Below are positions 1 to 6,478 of a stretch of 6,484 nucleotides of DNA, piece by piece. Where the stretch lies: assembly GCA_030642225.1 (NCBI GenBank), contig DAOWOC010000064.1:1-6484 (forward strand). Direction: 5' to 3'. How positions within the stretch are numbered: the stretch's first letter is position 1; every line of letters begins with the position of its first letter. Below the pieces are notes generated by a model. It searched no databases. It had not been told where the DNA came from and worked only from the letters and a program-made list of their open reading frames with translations. This DNA is from Deltaproteobacteria bacterium (GTDB taxonomy: Bacteria; Desulfobacterota; DAOWOC01). Made by a program: the position numbers and the translations under genes.

Positions 1-200
1 AAGAGTTTTTCTCTGTCCTTATATCCATCAATTTTATCAGTAAGATACTGATTTTGTTCATAAAGCGTATTATTCTTTTTAATAAGCTCGGTAAAATCCT
101 CAGCAATCAAATATAAAAATTCATCCATGTCTTTTTGATTATAGCCTCTAAAGGAAAGTTTGAATCGTTGTTGCTGTATATCAAGGGGTGTAAATTTCAT
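1..200 (-). CDS. DivIVA-domain protein, N-terminal part (cut by window edge)
   Basis: The reverse strand reads ATG at 200-198 and stays open for 66 codons to the window edge, so the C-terminus is missing. The protein begins MKFTPLDIQQQRFKLSFRGY and continues with NQKDMDEFLYLIAEDF. This matches the N-terminal membrane-binding module of the DivIVA/GpsB family: a 'TPLDI' start, an 'F...FRGY' loop, then 'D.DEFL' opening a coiled coil. From about residue 20 the sequence is rich in charged residues and Asn/Gln with spaced Leu/Ile, as expected for that coiled coil. Family members bind negatively curved membrane at poles or septa and recruit division, polarity or cell-wall proteins; the partner here is unknown. 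A Shine-Dalgarno AGAGGT (212-207) sits 6 bases before the ATG and supports the start. The gene lies downstream of hrpA on the same strand, 368 bases away, and may have its own promoter. Family assignment is firm; the precise role is not. Confidence 0.85.
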   Translation of the reverse strand, partial: MKFTPLDIQQQRFKLSFRGYNQKDMDEFLYLIAEDFTELIKKNNTLYEQNQYLTDKIDGYKDREKL

Positions 201-269
201 AATAATACCTCTGACCTTTAACTAGTTTATATCTTATGATAAATCCATAAAAGCCTATCATTTTAAAAT

Positions 270-298
270 ATCTAAACCTACCAACTGCCTTTAGTCAA
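270..298 (-). promoter_or_regulatory. Possible promoter for the DivIVA-domain gene
   Basis: On the minus strand TTGACT (298-293) matches the sigma-70 -35 box at 5 of 6 positions. It is followed after 17 bases by TTAGAT (275-270), a poor -10 with only 3 of 6 matches. This would start transcription roughly 60 bases before the ATG. A perfect TATAAT also occurs on the minus strand at 309-304, but without a recognisable -35 at proper spacing. The region is so AT-rich that either could be chance. Confidence 0.3.
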
Positions 299-353
299 GG
301 ATAATTATAAAATATCCGGTTTATATAAGACCCCAACTTTTTTGTAAGATATG

Positions 354-371
354 AATTTTTTTAAAAAAATT
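354..371. repeat. Perfect 18-bp AT palindrome (AA-T7-A7-TT)
   Basis: The bases read AATTTTTTTAAAAAAATT, identical on both strands. Such adjoining T- and A-tracts are typically stiff or bent DNA and can attract nucleoid proteins. The minus-strand T-run may instead be the U-tract of a terminator. Nothing more specific can be said. Confidence 0.7.
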
Positions 372-400
372 AACAAACAGCCTTTTTTTGTTTTTGTTTG
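356..400 (-). terminator. hrpA: Weak terminator-like structure downstream of hrpA
   Basis: Read on the minus strand, CAAACA (400-395) can pair with TGTTTG (379-374) across a 15-base loop. TTAA and then a run of seven T (369-363) follow. The order of stem and then T-run is right for a rho-independent terminator about 170 bases after the hrpA stop. However, the stem has only 6 pairs, is AT-rich and has a large loop, so it would be inefficient on its own. Rho-dependent ending or read-through towards the DivIVA gene remains possible. Confidence 0.25.
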
Positions 401-404
401 ATTT

Positions 405-441
405 CTGTATGTCTCTCTTACAGGTTAAGAGGCTTCCGCCT
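405..441 (-). repeat. Overlapping small hairpins in the hrpA 3' region
   Basis: On the minus strand three inverted repeats overlap. AGGC-GGAA-GCCT (441-430) would form a 4-bp stem closed by a GNRA-type tetraloop. CTCTTA-ACCTG-TAAGAG (431-415) gives a 6-bp stem with a 5-base loop. CTGTA-N9-TACAG (423-405) gives a 5-bp stem. The second shares bases with both others, so they could not all fold at once. They lie just before the terminator-like structure. Short repeats of this size also arise by chance; the inverted repeats are directly visible, but a role is inference. Confidence 0.45.
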
Positions 442-568
442 GCACAATTTGTTCTTATTCGTTAGGATATCGGCAGTCCAATTACCATTTTATTAAATGT
501 ATCATGAAAATATGGAAAGCAATATTTAAACCAAATCCATGATTTTATTCTAAAAATAATATAACCTA

Positions 569-3500
569 TTAAAATAATCCATTAATCTCTTTTATCTTTT
601 TTTTGAGCTGTTTTGCGGATGCAAGCTTTGATGCCCCTAATTCAGGCGCAAATATTTTGACCTTAAACTCCTCGACCATCCAGGAAAAATCCTCAAGTGC
701 ATTCAGTTTTTCGGGCGAAATATTGTGCACTGCCATATTATCATCTAAAAATTTTACAAAAAAAATAATTTCTTCTGCTTTTTTTAAATCTTTTTCAGGA
801 TCAATCCCGGCTCTTTCTGCTCTTATTCTAATACCCTTAAGATATCGCTTAAGATTTCCAAGCATGTTTATGCTGTATTTATCAGGAAAATCCATTGGGA
901 AATATTTTTTAGTATCTTTTATAAAATTTTCAAACATTTCCTGTAAAAACAGGTTGGTATCTGCCTTTTTTTTAAGTTCCAAAAGGCGACAAATAGTTAT
1001 CCTGCCCTCTTTCAGGGTATCTGTTATAAGAAAAAAAATCTCATCAGCGGCATCGCTTAAACATGTCTTTAATTCATCAACCTTCTTAAGAAAAACATCT
1101 TTAAGGGGAGGCCCTGAAGCCGGGGCATTAAAAACCTGCCTTAATATATATCTAATAATTTGATTCCTAATATTAACAACATTAAACTCAAAGTATATAA
1201 ATTCTTTATCAGGCATAATCCATTTCTTTTTTAACCATTTTATCTGATCCTTGAAATAGAGCTCCACAAGCCTGACAAATCCCTGTTTATTCGCAGTATC
1301 AGCCTCTTTTGTCTCCTGGAAAAGCCTTACCCCGATTGTCCCGTTTTCATCAATAATAGCAGGAAAAGCGAGCCGTGGCACCCCTGGGCCTGAATCAAGA
1401 CGGATACTTTGAGGTAAATCTTTAAAATCCCATTCTATCCTGCCGGAGACCTCCCATTTTTTAGTGGCTTCAGTCCATATTGCGTCACTGACTCTTTTTT
1501 TAGCTTTATTTATTAACTCTTTAAAATTTCTTGCCGAGGCCAAAACTTGTCCATTTTTATCTACAACCTCAAATCTCATAACAAGGTGCTCCGGCATTTT
1601 ATCAATTGGCCAGACATCCCTGCCTACAAGTATCCCGAAGCGGGACATCACAACCTTTTCAAGCGCCGGTAAAAATGGCCCTTTATAAGGTATTAATTCA
1701 TCAAATATAAGAGATGCAGCCCTTGAAAGAGGCACAAGCTGTTTTCTGTAAGCCTTTGGAAGACCCTTGAAAAGAAAATTTATTTTTTCTTTAAGCAGCC
1801 CGGGCACCAGCCATTCAAAAGGTTCGGCTGGAATCTGGCCAATAAATTCAACCGGCGCCCTTAAGGTAACGCCATCTTTTTCATTGCCAGGCTCAAAGAG
1901 ATAAGAAAGTGGCAGATTATTGCCACCGACCCTCATGGATCTCGGAAACTGCATTAAGAAATCCATCTCCGGTGTCTTTAACATGAGATCATTTTTATCC
2001 ATTTTTAAAAATGAATCATCTCCTTTTTTCTTGAGCATATTACTAAATGTTCTTATGTCACATACATCCCCTATACGTTTGTCATAAAATTCAAAGATAA
2101 TCTCTCCATCAACCAGCAAGTCTCTTCGTCTTGTTTTGGCCTCAATACTTTGTATCTCATTTATAACCTTCTGATTATACAAAAGAAAAGAAAATGGCCT
2201 CTGGACATCTCCCTGCACAAGTGCAGAACGTATAAATATCTCTCTTGCCTCTTTGGGATTGATTTTACTGTAATCAATTTTTCTTTGGGCCTCAATTACA
2301 AGCCCGAAAACCAAAACCTTTTCAAGGGCAACGACCTGTCCTCTTTTCTTTTCCCAATGGGGGTCTGAATATTGATAAACACAGACATTATGTGCAAGCG
2401 GTTCTATCCATTCAGGTTCAATACTGGCAGCGATCCTTGCAAAGAGTCTCGATGTCTTAACCTGATCAGCAGAGACAATCCAGTCGCCGCCTTTTTTAAA
2501 TATAACAGAACCCGGAAAAAGCATAAGCTCCTTGTTATGCGCACCCTGATAAATATTTTTTTCCTTTTTTATAGCTATATATGATAAAAAACCGCTCAAA
2601 ACAGACTTGTGAACCGCCTCATAAGAGGCCGTTTCTATGTTGATCTTAAAATTTTTGCTCTCTTTTAAGACTAAGCAAATTTGATCATATATCTCCCTCC
2701 ACTCTCTCATTCTTGAGAATGACAAAAAATTTTGCCTGCAGAATTTGCGTCTCTGATTCTGGGTTGGAGAGCTTTTTAAGAAGCGTTCATAAATCTCCCA
2801 TATCTTCATAAGGGTAAGAAAATCTGATCCCGGAGACTTAAAGCGGGCATGCGCCTGATCAGCCTGTGCCTCCTTTTCAGCCGGTCGTTCCCTTGGATCC
2901 TGTATAGATAATCCGGCTGCAATAATAATAATCTCCCTTATTGCCTTTTCTTTTCTGGCCTGTATAAGCATCCTTGATATACGCGGGTCAAGCGGAAGTC
3001 TTGCCATTATGCGGCCTGTTTTTGTTAGCCTGCCCTCTGGGTCCAATGCATCCAGTTCTTTTAAGAGCTTGAAACCCTCTTTTATTGAACGCAAAGATGG
3101 CGGATCAATAAATGGGAATGTATCAACGTTTCCAAGCCTGAGAAAAAGCATGCGGAGAATAACCTCGGCTAAATTTGAGCGCATGATTTCCGGCTGTGTA
3201 AATTCCGGCCTGTTTAAAAAATCATCCACTGAATAGAGTCTTATACATATGCCGGATTTGACCCTTCCACACCTGCCTTTTCTTTGATCGGCGCTGCTTT
3301 TTGAAACGGGTTTAATAGCCAGGCCGGATGTTCTGGCCTGTGGATTATATTCCGCAATACGCGCCAGGCCCGTATCAATTACATAGGTAATACCTGGAAC
3401 GGTTATGGATGTTTCAGCTACATTGGTGGCAACCACGACCTTGCGCCTTGGGAAATTGCTGAAAATTTTCTGCTGGTCTGCTGTGGAAAGCCTGCCGAAT

Positions 3501-4309
3501 AAAGGGAGAATAATGCAGTCATTCATGCTACCCTCAAGGCGCTGGACAGTTTCTCTGATATCCGCCTCAGTGGGCATAAAGATCAGGATGTCACCTTTTT
3601 TCCTGTTCTGCTCTAACTCAACAACTGTATCAATTGTCCGGTCTATATAGGTAGTATCCCCAACTTCCTCTTTTTCATTGTCAAGCGGTTTGTATATGAT
3701 ATCAACAGGATATGTCCTGCCCGTAACGCTAATCACCGGCGCATCTTCAAAGGCCACTGAAAATTTTTGCGTATCAATGGTGGCGGATGTAATAATAACC
3801 TTGAGGTCATTTCTTGTTTTTATCAATCCCCTGAGAATACCTATGAGAAAATCAATATTAACACTGCGTTCATGTGCCTCATCAATGATGATTGTATCAT
3901 AAGCTTTAAGTTGGCGGTCTTTTTGCATCTCTGCAAGCAGTATACCATCAGTCATAAATTTAATAACAGTTGAAAGGGATGTATTGTCTCTGAATCTAAT
4001 CTTACAACCCACAATATCTTTATGCCCGGGGCCGAGTTCTTCCGCCACCCGCCTTGCAAGAGACACAGCAGCGATCCTCCTCGGTTGTGTTATGCCGATC
4101 ATCCTTCCCCTGCCCTGATTCGCCTCAAGGCACATTTTGGGCAACTGGGTGGATTTGCCTGATCCTGTTTCACCTGTAATAATAACAACCTGATTGTTTG
4201 TAATGGCGTTAACAATATCCTGTTTTTTTTCAATAACAGGCAACAATTTGGGATATCCAAGGCTGTTTTGATGATATATTCGGAATCCGTTTTTATACGT
4301 TTTTTTCAT
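569..4309 (-). CDS. hrpA: ATP-dependent RNA helicase HrpA (DEAH box)
   Basis: This 1246-residue protein is a DEAH/RHA RNA helicase; E. coli HrpA, about 1300 residues, acts in the cytoplasm on mRNA and stalled ribosomes. Visible motifs in order are Walker A GETGSGKST (46-54), TQPRR (74-78), DEAH (143-146), SAT (175-177), TNVAETSITVPG (295-306) and QRKGRCGR (342-349). Together they give two complete RecA folds with an intact catalytic set. Next come the winged-helix and ratchet region (about 380-560) and an OB-fold (about 565-665, with GFLSYIA and LFPGS). Finally there is the long HrpA-specific C-terminal region (DUF3418-like, about 690-1240), which separates HrpA from shorter HrpB. Walker A lies about 50 residues nearer the N-terminus than in E. 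coli HrpA, so the N-terminal extension is reduced. The ATG at 4309 is the only plausible start: an in-frame TAA lies seven codons upstream, and the conserved LPVIEKKQDI block follows soon after. No Shine-Dalgarno is visible. The gene is divergent from ppiD. Confidence 0.95.
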   Translation of the reverse strand: MKKTYKNGFRIYHQNSLGYPKLLPVIEKKQDIVNAITNNQVVIITGETGSGKSTQLPKMCLEANQGRGRMIGITQPRRIAAVSLARRVAEELGPGHKDIVGCKIRFRDNTSLSTVIKFMTDGILLAEMQKDRQLKAYDTIIIDEAHERSVNIDFLIGILRGLIKTRNDLKVIITSATIDTQKFSVAFEDAPVISVTGRTYPVDIIYKPLDNEKEEVGDTTYIDRTIDTVVELEQNRKKGDILIFMPTEADIRETVQRLEGSMNDCIILPLFGRLSTADQQKIFSNFPRRKVVVATNVAETSITVPGITYVIDTGLARIAEYNPQARTSGLAIKPVSKSSADQRKGRCGRVKSGICIRLYSVDDFLNRPEFTQPEIMRSNLAEVILRMLFLRLGNVDTFPFIDPPSLRSIKEGFKLLKELDALDPEGRLTKTGRIMARLPLDPRISRMLIQARKEKAIREIIIIAAGLSIQDPRERPAEKEAQADQAHARFKSPGSDFLTLMKIWEIYERFLKSSPTQNQRRKFCRQNFLSFSRMREWREIYDQICLVLKESKNFKINIETASYEAVHKSVLSGFLSYIAIKKEKNIYQGAHNKELMLFPGSVIFKKGGDWIVSADQVKTSRLFARIAASIEPEWIEPLAHNVCVYQYSDPHWEKKRGQVVALEKVLVFGLVIEAQRKIDYSKINPKEAREIFIRSALVQGDVQRPFSFLLYNQKVINEIQSIEAKTRRRDLLVDGEIIFEFYDKRIGDVCDIRTFSNMLKKKGDDSFLKMDKNDLMLKTPEMDFLMQFPRSMRVGGNNLPLSYLFEPGNEKDGVTLRAPVEFIGQIPAEPFEWLVPGLLKEKINFLFKGLPKAYRKQLVPLSRAASLIFDELIPYKGPFLPALEKVVMSRFGILVGRDVWPIDKMPEHLVMRFEVVDKNGQVLASARNFKELINKAKKRVSDAIWTEATKKWEVSGRIEWDFKDLPQSIRLDSGPGVPRLAFPAIIDENGTIGVRLFQETKEADTANKQGFVRLVELYFKDQIKWLKKKWIMPDKEFIYFEFNVVNIRNQIIRYILRQVFNAPASGPPLKDVFLKKVDELKTCLSDAADEIFFLITDTLKEGRITICRLLELKKKADTNLFLQEMFENFIKDTKKYFPMDFPDKYSINMLGNLKRYLKGIRIRAERAGIDPEKDLKKAEEIIFFVKFLDDNMAVHNISPEKLNALEDFSWMVEEFKVKIFAPELGASKLASAKQLKKKIKEINGLF

Positions 4310-4315
4310 GATGAT

Positions 4316-4345
4316 GTGATAGCCGGATTATTATGGTAATGTCAA
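4316..4345 (-). promoter_or_regulatory. hrpA: Predicted hrpA promoter, probably giving a leaderless mRNA
   Basis: On the minus strand a perfect -35 box TTGACA (4345-4340) is followed after 18 bases by TATCAC (4321-4316), which matches the -10 consensus at 4 of 6 positions. Only six bases, ATCATC, separate this -10 from the hrpA ATG. Transcription would therefore begin at or within a base or two of the A of the start codon. This fits the absence of any Shine-Dalgarno. An alternative -10, CATAAT (5 of 6 matches), lies inside the spacer, but its -35 would be poor; it too would leave only a very short leader. Confidence 0.45.
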
Positions 4346-4411
4346 TAAAAAGGGATTTATCAATTCTATTTATACATAATAAGAATATTTCTTTCTAAAA
4401 ATATATAAATC

Positions 4412-4461
4412 TATGATAATAAATAAAAGCTGGTATATTTATATTAATAAAAATTTATAAT
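4412..4461 (+). promoter_or_regulatory. ppiD: Candidate -10 elements for ppiD
   Basis: Two -10-like hexamers precede ppiD on the plus strand: TATGAT (4412-4417, 5 of 6 matches) and a perfect TATAAT (4456-4461). Neither has a convincing -35 at 16-18 bases. The second would give a leader of about 28 bases containing the ribosome binding site. The whole stretch is nearly pure A/T, so the matches carry limited weight. No extracytoplasmic-stress-type promoter was recognised. Confidence 0.25.
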
Positions 4462-4484
4462 TTCGACAAAGTCGTTAATAATCC

Positions 4485-4489
4485 AGGAG
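4485..4489 (+). promoter_or_regulatory. ppiD: Ribosome binding site of ppiD
   Basis: AGGAG, within CCAGGAGA, ends 6 bases before the ATG at 4496. This good Shine-Dalgarno at good spacing fixes the start over the in-frame ATG four codons later (4508) and contrasts with hrpA, which has none. Confidence 0.85.
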
Positions 4490-4495
4490 AATTAG

Positions 4496-6406
4496 ATGCT
4501 AAGTTATATGCGTAATAATGCAAAATCATGGTTTTTCAAGATAATACTGTTCGTAATTGCACTGGTTTTTGTAAGCTGGGGGGTGGGAAGTATCTCAAGC
4601 AAAAGGGCAAATCTTGTCGCCATGGTTGATGATTCACCTATAATGATGGATGAATATAAAAGGACATATGATAATCTCGTTGACAGGATAAGGGCAAAAA
4701 TGGGCGGCGCCCTGAATGAAAAATTGCTGAAACTTTTAAACATTGAACGTCAGGCCGTTAATGAATTGATACAACGAAAGCTGATCATCAATGCAGCAAA
4801 GGACATGAATTTTATTATCTCTGATGAACAATTGCAAAAGGCAATTATGAGCTATAATGTTTTTCAGCGTAATAGCAAATTTGATGAAACGGTTTATAAG
4901 CAATTCCTTTTACGCCTCAGGATGACCCCTCAGGATTTTGAGAAAAATATTAAAGAGGATCTGCTTATTCAACAGGTTACAACTGCTCTACTTAAAGGAG
5001 TTGTAATTGCTGAAAATGAACTTAAGGATTTTTATGACTTTGAAAATCAGGAAAGGGTAATAGAATACATTTCCATTAAAAAAGCGGGATTTGACAAGGA
5101 CTTAAAGTCTGATGATATCGATGATAACGAAATCAAGGATTACTTTGAATCACATCAGGAAAGATACCAGCAGCCTGAAGAACGTGAAGCCATTATAATC
5201 GGCTTCAGGTGGGCGGATTTTGTTGATGAAATGGTGCCTAATGAAGATGATATAAAAGATGTCTATAATATTGACGAGGAACGCTTTGCATTGCCAAAAC
5301 AGGTAAATGCAAGTCATATCCTGATAAAGGTTTCTCCTGATGCCCCCGAAGATATCGTTAAAGCTGCATTAGACAAGTCCGATGAAATTCTTGAAAAGAT
5401 TAAAAAAGGAGCTGATTTTGCGGATATGGCAAAACAATTTTCCCAGGGGCCAAGCGCTAAAAACGGAGGAAATCTTGGTTATTTTAAGCAATCAGAGATG
5501 ACAGAACCCTTTGCCCGCAAGGCCTTTGCCATGAAAAAGGGAGAAATGAGCGAGCCGGTTAGAAGCAATTTCGGTTTTCACATCATTAAAGTAAATAATA
5601 TCAGGGAGGCTCAAAAGAAATCCTTAGCTGAAGTCAGAGGCATTATTGTTGAAGAGTTGAAAAAAGACATGGCAAAAGATATGGCCGTTGAACAGGCCGA
5701 GGTTTTTGCCGAACAACTCCAGGAGGAGACAGGTTTTAATGAACTTGAGCTAATCGAACATGCATACAGGGAATCAACAGGACTATTTTCATATAAAAAT
5801 CCTCCATCTGTAATAAGAGGCAAACAGGAAATGCTTGATGTTATCTTTATGCTCAATCCAAACGAGTTAAGTGGTCTTATGGAGTTTGATGACGGTTATT
5901 ATATACTCCAGGTTGATAAAATTAATCCACCCGGTCTGCCTGAATTTTCAAATGTAAAGGAATTTGTTTTTGCTGAGTGGAAAGAAGAAAAAAAAGATGA
6001 ACTTGCTCTTAAATCTTCAGAGCAGCTTGCTTCAGATATTTATAATGGCAAAATAACCTGGGAGGATGCTGTGAGTGAATCAGGCGCAGATTCAATCACA
6101 ACTTCGGGCTTCACCCGGTATGGAAGCATTCCAGGGATAACGCCATCTCAGATTATTGTTAAAAATGCCTTTATGCTTTCTATGGATAAACCTTATCTTG
6201 AAAAGGCAATAAAAACAGGCGATGATTATTGTATAATCAGGTTAAAAGAGATTAAAAGAGCCGGGGCAGATAATTTTGATGCCATGAAGCCGGAAATGGA
6301 AAAGAAATTTTTAGAACAAAAACAGATGGAGCGTTTAAACACATGGTTAAAAGGATTAAAAAGCAAGGCAAAGATAGAGGAATACCTGAATATACCGAAT
6401 AGTTAA
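4496..6406 (+). CDS. ppiD: PpiD-like membrane-anchored peptidyl-prolyl isomerase / periplasmic chaperone
   Basis: The product has 636 residues, close to the 623 of E. coli PpiD, and the same architecture. A short basic N-terminus (MLSYMRNNAKSW) precedes one membrane helix (about 12-31, rich in I/L/F/V), giving a cytoplasmic N-terminus and a periplasmic body. A SurA/PpiD-type helical chaperone domain follows (about 36-190, with the typical 'AMVDDSPIMMDEYKR' opening and 'NELIQRKLI'). The parvulin domain spans about 268-368, with ASHILIKV (272-279), GGNLGYF (324-330), AFAMKKGEMSEPV (343-355) and FGFHIIKV (359-366). Both histidines characteristic of active parvulins, H274 and H362, are present. 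The C-terminal third (about 420-636) contains two stretches resembling the parvulin tail, then a charged helical end. PpiD proteins sit near the Sec translocon and help newly exported proteins fold. The gene is transcribed divergently from hrpA and has a hairpin directly after it, so it is probably monocistronic. A SurA-like name is the main alternative, but the N-terminal anchor favours PpiD. Confidence 0.92.
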   Translation: MLSYMRNNAKSWFFKIILFVIALVFVSWGVGSISSKRANLVAMVDDSPIMMDEYKRTYDNLVDRIRAKMGGALNEKLLKLLNIERQAVNELIQRKLIINAAKDMNFIISDEQLQKAIMSYNVFQRNSKFDETVYKQFLLRLRMTPQDFEKNIKEDLLIQQVTTALLKGVVIAENELKDFYDFENQERVIEYISIKKAGFDKDLKSDDIDDNEIKDYFESHQERYQQPEEREAIIIGFRWADFVDEMVPNEDDIKDVYNIDEERFALPKQVNASHILIKVSPDAPEDIVKAALDKSDEILEKIKKGADFADMAKQFSQGPSAKNGGNLGYFKQSEMTEPFARKAFAMKKGEMSEPVRSNFGFHIIKVNNIREAQKKSLAEVRGIIVEELKKDMAKDMAVEQAEVFAEQLQEETGFNELELIEHAYRESTGLFSYKNPPSVIRGKQEMLDVIFMLNPNELSGLMEFDDGYYILQVDKINPPGLPEFSNVKEFVFAEWKEEKKDELALKSSEQLASDIYNGKITWEDAVSESGADSITTSGFTRYGSIPGITPSQIIVKNAFMLSMDKPYLEKAIKTGDDYCIIRLKEIKRAGADNFDAMKPEMEKKFLEQKQMERLNTWLKGLKSKAKIEEYLNIPNS

Positions 6407-6426
6407 CAAAAAAGATAGATTGTAAA

Positions 6427-6478
6427 CAGATAAATCAAGGGGGAATCAAACTTGATTTATCTGATATATGATTTTTTT
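6427..6478 (+). terminator. ppiD: Hairpin terminator after ppiD
   Basis: A perfect 13-bp inverted repeat, CAGATAAATCAAG (6427-6439) and CTTGATTTATCTG (6451-6463), encloses an 11-base loop and starts 20 bases after the ppiD stop. A run of seven T (6472-6478) follows. The stem is long but AT-rich, and the T-run begins 8 bases after it rather than immediately, so it is not a textbook intrinsic terminator. It could also act as a 3'-end stabilising hairpin. On the opposite strand a six-T run (6413-6408) lies 13 bases beyond the stem, which leaves weak bidirectional use open. Confidence 0.65.

Larger units (their letters stand above)
201..568. other. Non-coding spacer between hrpA and the DivIVA gene
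   Basis: This spacer is very AT-rich and has no reading frame worth calling on either strand; the longest ATG-started frame noticed, from about 504 on the plus strand, stops after 12 codons. It contains, from the DivIVA side: the leader and candidate promoter of that gene (201-309), a GGATA/TATCC inverted repeat (299-303 and 313-317), an AT-only palindrome (354-371), a weak terminator-like arrangement (356-400), and overlapping small hairpins (405-441). Bases 442-568, just after the hrpA stop codon, show nothing recognisable. No tRNA, riboswitch or known small-RNA signature was recognised. Confidence 0.6.

Noticed and set aside
405..480. Possible known structured RNA (SRP RNA, 6S RNA, cyclic-di-GMP riboswitch) suggested by the GGCGGAAGCC hairpin
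   Set aside because: The conserved cores of those RNAs are not present; only a short tetraloop hairpin resembles them.
603..1163. A 186-codon open frame on the plus strand antisense to the 3' end of hrpA
   Set aside because: It lies wholly opposite a strongly supported helicase gene, has a serine/phenylalanine/isoleucine-rich composition typical of reverse-frame translation, and shows no recognisable domain.
1464..3973. Several 68-81 codon plus-strand frames inside hrpA
   Set aside because: They are short, antisense to conserved helicase motifs, lack recognisable families, and are best explained as shadows of the hrpA frame.
569..4309. Frameshift or premature stop in hrpA
   Set aside because: The frame is open for 1246 codons and shows all helicase motifs and a complete C-terminal region, so the gene appears intact.
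4310..4495. A shared operator for hrpA and ppiD in the divergent spacer
   Set aside because: No inverted or direct repeat of useful length occurs between the two candidate promoters; the 4-bp repeat at 4464-4474 is too small to claim.
4504..5856. Two minus-strand frames of 79 and 81 codons inside ppiD
   Set aside because: They are serine-rich reverse shadows of the ppiD coding frame with no domain similarity.
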